A DNA stretch of 64,000 bases from Bisporella sp. PMI_857 (Eukaryota; Ascomycota; Leotiomycetes; Helotiales; Helotiaceae), in contig JAJSPD010000081.1 of the NCBI GenBank assembly GCA_021307315.1, positions 1-64,000 of the forward strand, read 5' to 3'. Below are positions 1-11,100 of this stretch, one piece after another. Numbering within the stretch: the first letter of the stretch is position 1; every line of letters begins with the position of its first letter. The notes under the pieces were generated by a model that had not been told where the DNA came from, made no database searches, and saw nothing but the letters and a program-made list of their open reading frames with translations. Position numbers and translations under genes: made by a program.

Positions 1-130
1 TACGATTTTTACCGGAGATAATGTTAAGATATTAAAGAAAAAACTAAAAATAAATGAGAAAGTGAAATTAAGAACTGTATTATAGCTGATGTTGAGTAAT
101 TAATATAATTGTATAGTGGTGCTGTAACAA

Positions 131-181
131 GTGCCGCGTTACGCTACTTGCCGCGTTACGCCACTTGCCGCGTTACGCCAC
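131..181. repeat. 17-bp tandem repeat, three copies
   Basis: Three head-to-tail copies of a 17-base unit (core GCCGCGTTACGC) lie at 131-147, 148-164 and 165-181. The last two are identical and the first differs at two positions. No gene overlaps it. It may be the sub-terminal repeat of a mobile element lying left of the window, but no partner is visible. Confidence 0.8.
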
Positions 182-270
182 GACTTACGTTAGTTAATCG
201 CGATTTTCATACATAGTGTTTCGAGTATTAGTGTGTATTTTCCAAAACACGGTACAAAAGCAGTATAGCG

Positions 271-837
271 TTATTTTTTACAAGAATCATTTACAAGTAT
301 AAGTTTCTGGTATGTCGACAGTAAATAGGACAAGTACAGGAGCTTCAGGTAAATTGTCTCGCCGTATTTGCGCAGACCAGCCATCATTATACCCAAATCA
401 ATCTGGCACAAGGATACAGTAAGCCGCATCCAGATACTATACACTTCGCATACGCTTATATTACAATCTTTATTGAAACGCTTTTTCATTTTGTTTTCTT
501 GTCCGTTTTTCTGACAGTTGCAAAAACCAACCTTGCCCTTACTTTTTTCTTTGCAGTTTTTTACAATGAAAGATTTCTTGCCCCATTTGTTGAATAATGC
601 ATTTGCAGCCTTTTTGGATACTTTCTCCTCACTGTGGTCGCATAGAGTTTCATCTTCTAGGATGTGTGTCAGGATTTGAAGCCACGCCCACTCATTTGGC
701 CAATACTTAGGTCTTTGCCGAGGTCCTTGCTGACCAAATGGTTTGCCCATGCGTCGTTCCCGTGTCACCAAATTTTCGTCCAATATCACGTTAAAAAATG
801 CGCCGCAAAGCTGCAGCCATTCTTCCCAGCTCCTCAC
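271..837 (-). CDS. hypothetical protein, 188 aa, uncertain
   Basis: An open frame of 188 codons that I do not recognise. The product is rich in Lys, Asn and Trp (short motifs such as NEWAWLQ), with a basic central part and a hydrophobic C-terminal stretch. There is no signal peptide or familiar domain. It sits upstream of the bANK regulator in AT-rich sequence beside a tandem repeat, so it could be a remnant of a mobile-element gene rather than a host gene. No introns are evident. Confidence 0.25.
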   Translation of the reverse strand: MRSWEEWLQLCGAFFNVILDENLVTRERRMGKPFGQQGPRQRPKYWPNEWAWLQILTHILEDETLCDHSEEKVSKKAANALFNKWGKKSFIVKNCKEKSKGKVGFCNCQKNGQENKMKKRFNKDCNISVCEVYSIWMRLTVSLCQIDLGIMMAGLRKYGETIYLKLLYLSYLLSTYQKLILVNDSCKK

Positions 838-1077
838 AGCTCACATCACAGCTCACCTCACAGCTCACTACACTTATGTTTATTGGAAGTACTCAGATCC
901 TCAGGGGAAAAAGCCTTGATGACCCGACAAGTTTACCTATGCATCCTCATACTAGACAATATTGGAACGCGCCACAACTAGGAGTATAAGTAGGCTTTGA
1001 CGTCCCTGTTATATTTTTTGGTCTCATTCATGATCTTTAGACCTGTCTATAATTTTTTTTAATAAAGAAGAGCAGTA

Positions 1078-2358
1078 ATGACGACTTCGTCAAAACTAGA
1101 CGAGAACTGGACAAAAACCACAGATGCGGCCGAGAGGAGGAGAATACAAAACCGACTGGCTCAGAGGAACTACCGTATGTCACGTAGCCTTTGAATGTTT
1201 ACTAGATCTTTTGTAATAGTTGGTCTTTACATAGGAAATAACATCAAACAACGCCTGCGTCAGCTCGAACAGCTCGACAAAGCTTTTTTGAAAAGCGTAA
1301 ACCTCAATGCAGCGACGATGTCTGGAGACGAGAATGATGAGGACGGCGTGCTCCCCCAGCAACAGAATACAACGACCTATCCCGTTTCCCAGCCAGTAGT
1401 GACTCAGCCAGATGATAAATGCTACTGGCTCTCAAGTCAAAATGAAATTTCAGTATCGGGTCATGCAGAAATCCAGATGGACATGACCACTCAAATAGAG
1501 CCCAGCCAATATATGTTTGGCTTAAACACCCCGCACACCAACCGATCGCCATCTCCTCCATCTCAATCTCAAAGCCAAAGCCAAAGCCAAAGTCAACAAC
1601 AATACAATTATTTCGGCGTAGGGCCCAATCCTTCTCCACCCCAAGAACAGCACTCAGCTTTGACATACGACCGGGAATCATCCGGCCGGACCGACACATC
1701 TGCAGGGACCAAACCGAACTCTGCAACCCAAACTGGACTTAGCGTGGGATCTGTCCCCACTCAAATCCACTCGCATGCAAATTCTCACTCTCAGCCCCCA
1801 GTCTACAGGATGCACACGCCACCAAGCAGCGAAAAGGATTACAAGCTCAACGCGGGGTCACACTTACGTTACATCAGCAAGAAAGACCCTGCACTGAAAT
1901 ACACCACAAGCCCTGCGAATTCTGTGAACCCTGGCAACCATGCGAGCTGCACGCCACTACACCAAGCTGCTGCCCACGGCCACCTGCAAATCGTGCGTTT
2001 TCTGCTCTTGAAAGGCGCCAATTTGACAGCCCAAAATGAGGCAGGCCAGACCGTCCTGCATCTTGCCGCAGAACGTGGCCACGACGCAGTGATCGAACAT
2101 GCGTTGAGCCAGGATGTCATCAGCCAATTTAGCGCAGATGGCCAGATGGGTGGGGGAGGCGCCAGGGCATTCATCAACGGAGTCGATGGCCAAGGCTTTA
2201 CAGCACTGCATCGAGCGGCGGCCGGCGGACACGAGGAGTGTGTACGCGCCTTGGTCGAGGCTGGCGCCGAGATTGAGAGTAACACTTGTACAATTAGGTC
2301 AACGATGCCAGCTTGCGGTGGGGGAGCCTTCTCAGGTTCACAGGAGGAGACCTTTTAG
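1078..2358 (+). CDS. bANK transcription regulator (basic region plus ankyrin repeats), TOXE/APS2-like
   Basis: Likely the pathway activator. Exon 1 (1078-1174) starts at an ATG and encodes a bZIP-type basic region ending in RRRIQNRLAQRNYR. An intron at 1175-1234 (GTATGT...ATAG) leads to exon 2 (1235-2358), which continues RNNIKQRLRQLEQ. No proper leucine zipper follows, as is typical of bANK proteins. The middle is low-complexity and rich in Ser, Gln and Pro (SQSQ runs near 1560-1600). The C-terminal third has about three ankyrin repeats (TPLHQAAAHGH, TVLHLAAERGH, TALHRAAAGGH). The product is about 406 aa. TOXE (HC-toxin) and APS2 (apicidin) have this rare architecture and regulate their clusters, which is the main reason for the call. 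The protein ends soon after the last repeat in a Gly/Ser-rich tail, so the 3' end may be shortened. Confidence 0.88.
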
Positions 2359-3196
2359 AAAGAGAAAAAAAAAGTATCGTATATATTGAAGATTTACATA
2401 TCTGGCATCTCCAAAGGCAAGAGACCTCGGGTTAGCGGTGCTACGAGGAGAAACGCTCGTCACATGCGCAGTATATAGAACCGCATGGTTGGAGGGGTGA
2501 TGAATTCTCACAGCAAAATGGCGTGCTGACTTTGCTTTGCTGCTGGCTGCTTTTGATCAAGTTCCCGGGCTGAAGAAAGGCGAAAGAAAGATAGAAAAGA
2601 ATTGGAAAGAGACAACAACCAAACGGATAGAGATCAAACCCAAACTATTAAATAGACGGAGAAAACTCACCGTCGTCGTCATTGCCTATGCGTAATGTCC
2701 GGGCAGACGGCAGTTGCATAACATCAAGATACTAGTTGCAGATGTGTTGACTGTCAAGAACGCAGTCATCGTCAGTGCCTACTGCCTACGCATAAATGTC
2801 TGGATAGATGGTAGTCGTACAACATTAAGATACCAATCGCAGAAACATGTATTGACTGTCCCGAATGCAAAATGCTGCGAATCCCATATGTTTGGTTGGT
2901 GGGTTCGTATTATCCCTGTGCTTCCTGGGCAACTTATAGCATGATCTTACGATACTCTCTGCACTACCATTTCATTCAGGAAGGATTCTTACCTGCATCC
3001 ACTGGCTTATTGTTTATTTTATCCGCCGCCAATGTAAACCACACTAACTGGCACGGGTCAGCCTGCTGCTGCGCCAGAGAGTTGCGCTCGGGAGTTACAG
3101 TTGCCGGATCTCCGACGGAGAAAAAGAAGCATCGAAAAGACGGCACGGCTCAACGGGTGATGGCAGAGTTGGAGCCCCCTGGAGCGAGTGCGATTG
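2359..3196. other. intergenic, no gene seen
   Basis: Between the stop of the bANK regulator and a tandem repeat. The open frames here are short and show no family signature. Purine-rich sequence at 2570-2670 and a related pair of phrases (around 2680-2770 and 2770-2860, each with CGTCRT...CCTA-like text) suggest a short degenerate duplication, but nothing coding. Confidence 0.6.
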
Positions 3197-3360
3197 GCCA
3201 GATCGTACTCGCCAAGCATGCCCAGTGATTAGCCGGATCGTACTCGCCAAGCACGCCGAGCCAGATCTTACTCGCCAAGTATGCCCAGTGAAAAGCCAGA
3301 TTATGCTCGCCAAGCATGCCCAGTGATTAGCCAGATCGTACTCGCCAAGCATGTCGACAG
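3197..3360. repeat. tandem repeat of about 35 bp, five copies
   Basis: Five imperfect copies of a unit beginning GCCAGATCGTACTCGCCAAG start near 3197, 3232, 3260, 3295 and 3330. Most are 35 bp and the second is shorter. It lies just beyond the 3' end of the NRPS gene. A related single phrase (GATTGGCCCGATCGTACTCG) occurs near 56093 at the other end of the cluster, so the unit may be part of a dispersed repeat. Confidence 0.8.
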
Positions 3361-3483
3361 GGGAATAATCAACCAATCAAAGGCATTTGTAATATTATAT
3401 CAGTTTCTTATATTACATAATTTATAATATTGCTTGTTTTTTTAAGTAAAATAATATTTGTCTTTTGATCTATAGACCTATAA

Positions 3484-5110
3484 CTACCTAACTAGAACTA
3501 AATTTTGTATTCCATAGATACTACGTCGCGTATCCCTCCGATTCTTGAAATGTCGCGAGAAGAGAATGATCTGTTCTTCCATAGAAGGTGCAGACAGTAT
3601 CTCGTCCATACTTGTATCTATGTTCTCCCCTTGAAATTGTTGTGCTAAATGCGCTGCGGCAATAGGATGACTCCAGATGGCATAGAATGGTGTGGAGATC
3701 TTAAATCCTACGAGGATGAGGTCGTCCAGTTGTACGTTTAAGGCTCGCTCCCAGACACGGCGCACGCTTGCTTGTACGTCTTGGTTGACTGAAACAACCT
3801 CGGATCGTAGTGGGATGCGACCGATGGCGTGAGGAATAGGAAGGCTTCGCGCAAGATAAGATCCATCATTAAGGAGTGTCGCTACAGTTGCTTGTGGGCT
3901 CTCTGCCATGTTGGTTATGTTAGAGCAGAGTTGGTCGAGGAGACTTTCCACATATAACTGTGGGTACTTCTTGTCGCCGAAAGTTATGTTGACATCAAGC
4001 ATATCGCCATTAGGATGCGATTCGACCATCAAATCATCCTGATTGCCTCCAGGCAGGAATAAGTCAAATTTCCAGGTTGTCGTTTCTTCTGAGAGAGGTT
4101 TGCGAGAGAAAGGGTAATTGGTATGGTTGACAGTAGACCCAAATGTGGCCCAAGCTGGCCAGTTTGTGCAACGACTGATGATCTCTCTGGTGCCTAAGAA
4201 CTCAAAAGGCATATTCGCGAGCTGTTGTTCTTGGACCGCTTGAAGGAGGTCAATCACTTTGACAGACCGCTTCACACGAACCCGGAATGGAATATAATTG
4301 ATAACACCGTCACTCATGTTCTCAATCCCACTTATTGGTACATTCCTGCCATTGGCAAGATCTCCAAAGATAATATCATCTCTACCAGATAGTTCAGCTA
4401 GCAAAATTGCCCAAGCACCCTTCACAATGGATGCTACTTGGACATCGTGCTGTTGTAATGACGGAAGTGGTATGCTTTTGTAGATCACAGTGTACCCGTG
4501 GTCCTTGTGCCTAGGACGGACATCACCGAAGAAATTTATCGGAGATGCTCCACGAAGACTTTCTCTCCAATAGGCTTCGGCATCGATAGAGTTATCCGCT
4601 TTATACTTGCTATATTCAGAGTAACTAGAGATTGTGGTTGTCTCAGACCGTCCGTAAATCGCCTGTAAATCATGAATGATAAGGCCCATAGAGATAGAAT
4701 CGAAATAGGCATGGGGTATGCGTAGGATCAATGTCTGATGTTCTCTACCCCGGTCGACTAGAATAAACTTGATGTTGGATTTGCCGAGTTCTATCGGGTT
4801 TTCCAAATCTGCCTCGATGACTACCGCTGGATCATATTCCCCATCTGAATAATGTGCGAAATCGAAATAACCTTTCTCAAGAACAACTTGAAAAAGGCGT
4901 CTTTCATGGACCATAAATAACGACCGTAAACTTGAATGCCTGTCCAATAACTTAATGAGTGATTCCCGAAGCTGTGGCACATCTAACGGGCCATAAATGT
5001 CAAAAATAAGATAGTTCAGATTGGTTTTACTCTTTGAAAGAGTGCTCGCCAAAGAATCGGCCTGATAGTCTGAGGCAGGAAAGATATCTTGCACTTTTGT
5101 TGAGATTGGT
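3484..5110 (-). other. NRPS terminal condensation (cyclising) domain plus degenerate carrier domain
   Basis: The last C domain carries PHAYFDSIS where typical C domains have HHxxxDG, resembling fungal terminal C domains that release cyclic peptides. After it comes a segment shaped like a carrier domain ([14 protein letters not shown] near 3750). Where GG(D/H)S is expected the sequence reads WSHP, so the phosphopantetheine Ser is Pro (codon 3664-3666). This tail cannot carry a pantetheine arm. Confidence 0.7.
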
Positions 5111-8100
5111 GAGAGTTGAGATCTAAGGTGATCCACCATGGCATCTAGCCCTTGGTAGTCTAATTTGAGATACGGCACGTCGCTCAAAGTGAATTGCCGC
5201 GCTATGTGTGGCAGACTACTAACCATCTGTCGCATCACAAGCTTGCTCGCATCTATCCACTTGGGAAACTTAGCCTGATGTTCATGAGCTTGTTATGCGT
5301 AAACGAGACTTTCAAGCTTCCATGCTGCACAACTGCCATGATATTGATTAGACCTGGGAGCTGTAGATTAGGGCTCTGTTCGTGTAGGTTCATATCTTCG
5401 ATCGAGGAGAATGCAGCATCTGCTCTTTCCAACTGCTGATATTGTCCGGCATAATTGAAAACAATTTCTGGATTATGGCTTCTAGAGCTCTTCCGTCCTT
5501 CCTCAGTCAAAAAACGTGATCCAAACTCCTGCCAGCCATTTCGAGGCATCTTGGCGCGTGCGTCCTTGACTTTTCGTATGATGTTCAACAACGAATTTTC
5601 GGCCGCAGTGCCAATATGGATGGGACATAACGTTGTGAACCAGCCCACAGTCCTCGATATGTCAATTGTTTCATCCCAAGCTTCTCGTCCATGGCCCTCA
5701 TTATAGATTGTAGGAGTACGGCGATGGAAAGTCTGCTGGAAAGAAAACATCACTGCCGAAATAAGCAAGTCCAGAGTTTCAGTTGTGAGTGGCTCGTTGG
5801 CTTCTCGGAGAAGTAGTGATGTCTCGTCTTTAGTAAGATGAAAGCTAGATTCAACCATGTCTTCGATCTTGTTCCTTTGATCCTCCATACCCCAATAACC
5901 CAAGTCGGAAGCTTGAACATTGACTTCAACGAATTTTTGTGACCCCGACACTTTCGTGATATGGGCAGTTTGGAGTTTCATCCATGTCTGGAAGGGTAAG
6001 GACACTGGCGATGTGAGGACTCCGGTGGTGAAGATCTGCTCCAGATCCTGAAGTATAATTCGCCATGACACTAAGTCAACGACTAAATGGCTCGCTGTGA
6101 GGAATAATGATGGCGTCGTGGAATCACTTATTTTACTAGTACCTGATGGGTAAACAAAGAAATCGGCTGCAAAGAGGGGGCCATTGAACATGTTTATACG
6201 CTTTTGAGTTTGGTAGATGATATTTTCCATATCTTGGGCTGTTGGGATATTGGCATGGACATGCAATTCGTAAGATTTGGAAATATTGTCCACAATTGAA
6301 ACAGACCAATGTTTGGCTGGACCCGTAGGGGCGAGAAAACGAGCTCGAAGTAGCGAGTGTTGTTGGACAAGAACTTCGATGGCTCTTCTGACATCAGTTG
6401 GGGACACGGCGATATTCATCTTCACAAGAAGCTTTGATTGAAGTGGACCCCGGGAATAGCGATGTTCTCAATCTGCATCTGTTGAATGGGGGAAAGGTTA
6501 AAAGGCTGATTGAGAATTTCATCCACTTGAGTATCCTCAATAGATGAGTCTGCATCTTGGCATGTAGAACGGTCTCTGAAAGTGTTTTACAGCGTAAGAT
6601 TATAGGAACTGTGAGAATAATCTTCTGAGACCTTGCTTTGGAGTACACCTGAATAGCTGTAATAGAGTCTCCTCCAAGCTTGAGGAAAGAGCTTTTCCCT
6701 GTAATTTGATCCAGGGGTAGATTCAAGACTTCGGCAAATATGGTTTGAAGTTTCGCTTCCGTAGATGTCATCGGTATCTGAGTTGAATGCAATGCGTGGA
6801 CAACTCCGTTTATGTGATCAAGTGCTTCTTGATCCACATTTTCAATCATTGTCCCAATTGCAACTCGATCAAGCTTTCCAGTTACTGTATATAGGAGAGC
6901 TTCGAAAGGAATCCAAACAGTTGGAACCATATATGTGGGCACTTTGTCTTCTAATGTCTCTGTGATTTTAGAGATTTGGGAACTGACTCGTCTCTATATT
7001 CTTGAGAAAGGACCGCCATTGGGGATTTCACCAGCTTGGCTTGTCTGTTTGATAGGTATTTCAAAGTTAAAGAAACAACAAGTTTCCCCTGAAGAAGCCC
7101 TGATTTCGGTACGGTAGCCAGCACATGCTCAACCGAGTCATCTTCGAGAAGGTTATGTTCCACTTCACCGAGTTCGATTCGTTGGCCACGAACTTTGGTT
7201 TGGTTATCCCTTCTACCGATAAAGACTATTGTACCGTCTGGTTCATATTTTGCCAGATCTCCAGTACGGTACCAGCGTCGCGAGGTAATGGTGTCCTTAG
7301 GTTGGGCCCAGCTTGGACTGAGATAAACGACTTCTTCGTCTTCTCAGGGTCATTGAGATATCCACGAGCAAGTATTGGTCCTTCAACTAGTAGCTCACCT
7401 ACAGCTCCTATAGGAAGCAACTTTTGAATATCTTCGGGATCGGTGATCCAGAAGTGACTGCCGAATGGAGATCCGATGCTGTTGATGTTTGAGCTTGTGG
7501 GTTTAATCACGCCGGCTGAGCAGGCAATGGTTGTCTCAGTCGTACCCCAGCCATTTATCAGTGTCAATTTGCTACTCCACTTGCTTGCATTGTCCTGACC
7601 CACGGGTTCTCCCCCCAAAATAAGCTTCTTGAGAGAAGGAACAAGATTGGGATCAACTTGTCTTGCGAAGGTCGCAGTTAAGAATGCGGTGTTGACATTC
7701 TGAGAATTGACATAGGTTGTAAAACTGGCGAGCTTGTCTTGGTCGGATGGAATACACACACAACCACCATGTAGCAGAGTGGTCAGTATCTCGAATGCGC
7801 TAGCGTCAAATACATGCGACGCAAATTGAAATATTCTTGTCTGTCTAGACATTTCGTACATAGCTCCGTGATACGTAATACTAGAACTTAAATTTGCATG
7901 GGCCCAGACGACTCCTTTAGGTTGTCCAGTGCTTCCAGAGGTGAATACAATATAGACGGAGTTCTCTGGACGAACAACTACACCAGGGGCATCTTGAAGT
8001 TCCATGTAGTCAGCAGTGGGGAGGGCCTGGATAGTAGCCTGATTAACAACAAAAATATCGTCAACCAGTGTTGCACACTCTGCTGCATAGTTGTGGGAGC

Positions 8101-11100
8101 AGAGAATTAACTGCGCTCCTACGGTCTTCACCATTACTTCTTTTCTGCTTCTTGGATGTGTAGGTTCGAGTGGTACGCATGCTCCTCCAGCTTTGATAAT
8201 AGCTAGAACTGCTACAATAGTCCATACAGACTTCTCGAAACAAAAAGGAACGAGCTTTTCAGTGGTAACCCCAATTTTCTTCAAATGTAGCGAAAGTTCG
8301 GTGGACAGCTGATCTAATTCAAGATATGTGAGGCTTCCATCCCAGGCGCATACCGCTTCAGAGTTGGGATGCGTGGCAACTTCTGCCTGGAACCGGTCAT
8401 GAATAAGGTCAGGAATCTCGGGAATTACGCCACCGTTCCATTTGAAAAGTTGCTGCTTGTTGAACACTCCAACCTTCTCAACCTCAGATATTGGCTTATC
8501 TGCTGAGTGTAGTATGGAGGTGAGAACTTGGTTAAATGTGTCATGAATATTTCGAGCATGTGCCTCGCTTATAAGGTTCCCTTGATAACTGATCATAGCC
8601 TCAATGGCCGTCCTAGAATAGGTTGTGTTCATAACAAAATCAAACTAGAGATGTATTAGTTAACCCAACTGAAAAACGCAACGTAAGTGGGGATGGTATG
8701 TAAAGATTTACATACTTCACTAGGATTTTGGCTGTCAAGATGTTTATAGGTTAATGTGCCGTGCAAATCCTCATCGGAAATTTTCTGTACCGAGAACCCC
8801 GTATTGAATAATCTTTCACTCCCTAGCCCTAGAGCGTGTTGAACTTCGGCCATTGAAATTGCACGGTGAGATAGGTGAACGCTGTGGTCTCCTTGAATTC
8901 TTCTTAGGAGATCAAGTACGGAGGCAGAGCTGTCAATTTCGATCCGGCAAGTGAGAAAGTTGATTAATGGCCCGATGCACTCTGAGATATTCGAGATTGG
9001 GAGATCTCTTCCAGAAGATATGTATCCAAAAGATACCGAATTTTGACCAGTATAACACTGAAGAACAAGCGCCCAAACTGATTGTAAGATATTTGCGACC
9101 GTCACACTGTGTTGAGCACCGAAATTGTGTACCAATTCTGCATTTGGTATTTGAACGTTGATTGATTGCATCTCAGACCGTTCCTCTGGGCCACAATTCA
9201 CGCTAGATAAAAGAGATGGTGTAGCCCCTTCCAGATACTTGGTCCAGTATTCTAAAGCGTCTACCTTAGATTGCTTCGATAGATATGCAATGTAGTCAGA
9301 ATAGAGTGGTCCTCCTGAAATCGATAGTTGATTATCATACGCTTGAGAAAGCTCATTTAATATGAGTTCTGTTGAATATGCATCTGCAATAGCGTGATTG
9401 ATTTCGAGTCTCAAAAAGAGGCTGCCTGTATCTAATGATTCGAAGATGCCAAGTTGGTGCCCCGGAACCAATTGTGTGGTGTCAAGGCGAACATGGTCTG
9501 TGAGATTCGCCAAGCCTTCTTCGTCACTGCTACCTGTCACAAAAAATACCTTTGGTATAACATGCTTCAGTACCAATTGCTGAAACATAGATTTATCGTC
9601 TGAGATGCTGGGGACAAAAATGGTTCTCAATGCGGAATGACGATGAACGACAGCGTGCCAGGCAGCCACATATCTGCTTGCATCGACACTGGTATCCTCA
9701 AGACGACACTTGATTTCGAACATGTTATTCATAAGATAATGACTGGCATCCTTCGCTTGAGAGGCTAAAATTCCTTCCTGCATGGGGCTACACGGATATA
9801 TGTCTTCGATCTCTTCTGGCGACGTAAGGTTCAGTTGGGACAGAAGTTCAGTCAACGTAATCAAATGGGCAGGCTCCATATTCAGAAGTGGGAAATCGGT
9901 TTCTGTGAACTGCCGCCCCTGCTGGGGTAGGCAATCGCTTATTTCTTCCAGCACTTGTTGACATTTTGAGAAGAATTTCGGAATTCGAGCCTCCTGTTGC
10001 ATATGTCGATTATATTTGAAAGCGATTTTCAATGTACTATTTTCCAAAGTAGCATCAATACGGAACAAGCCCGACCGCTCCATACCCGGTGACCAATCAT
10101 GTAAATCAAGGTCTAAGCCCGATTGGCTTATTAGAGAGTCAGCTTGTTCTAGCTGCTGCTCCTGGTCTGAATAGTTGAACACCAGTTCCATTTTCTCATA
10201 TGCTTGGAATGATCCGTGATCGGTCTCATCAAAGAGACTTGACGAGAACGAGCATATTCCCTCTTGAGAACTCCTTCGACGCGCATCTTTTATTGCACGA
10301 ATTGTAGATATTGTATCGGAGCTAGCTTCCACAACTAGTGGTGAAACTACGGTAAAGCAGCCCACTGTTCTAGATATATCAATTGCGGAGTCCCAGGTAT
10401 CCCGACCGTTACCTTCATTGAAGATTGCTGGAAGGTCTCTGTCATTGAAGGTCTGAGCAAAAGCGTGAATAGTGCTTGCGAGGAGGAGGTCCAGAGGCTC
10501 GGTATTTAACGCATTATTAGCAGCACCCAACAGCTTGGCGGTCTTATCAGCGGCAATAGTGATTGTTGCAATTTTAATGTCTGATACCAAATTACTGCGG
10601 CTTTCCATTCCCCAGTAGGCATAATTGCTGAGGGGAATAGAAGTTCGGAGAGTCTTTTTGGCAAGGAATGATTGTGCTCGTTGCCTTTGGAGGCTCAACC
10701 AACTCTGGAAAGGCAATGACTGATGGTGTCGAGTTACACCCGATTTTAGGATATCTTCAAGATCCTGTAGAATGATGCGCTTTGATACCAAATCAACAGC
10801 CAAGTGATGAGCGGTGATAAAGATCAATTGTCTACCGTTTCTATGCATGAGCACATCCTCAAAAACATCAGCTGAAAATAGAGGGCCATTTCTTATATCA
10901 AGGCTACCCTGGCTCTTTATGACAGCACGCTCAATATATTCGTAATCGGCATTTTTATGGTAGCTAAGCTGATAAGAGTTGTCGATATTTGAAGTTATAA
11001 GTTGTGACCAATCGCCAGACTCAGATTGTACAAATCGAGCTCTCAGCATAGAGTGGTGTCCGACTATGATCTCCAAAGCTGCCCGAAGTTCAGTTTCATT

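Noticed and set aside
664..989. Two plus-strand ORFs upstream of the bANK gene
   Set aside because: They overlap each other and the minus-strand ORF, contain a simple CTCACAGCTCAC repeat, and show no domain.
3197..3360. A CRISPR-like array
   Set aside because: Copies are directly adjacent without unique spacers, the sequence is eukaryotic, and no cas genes are present.
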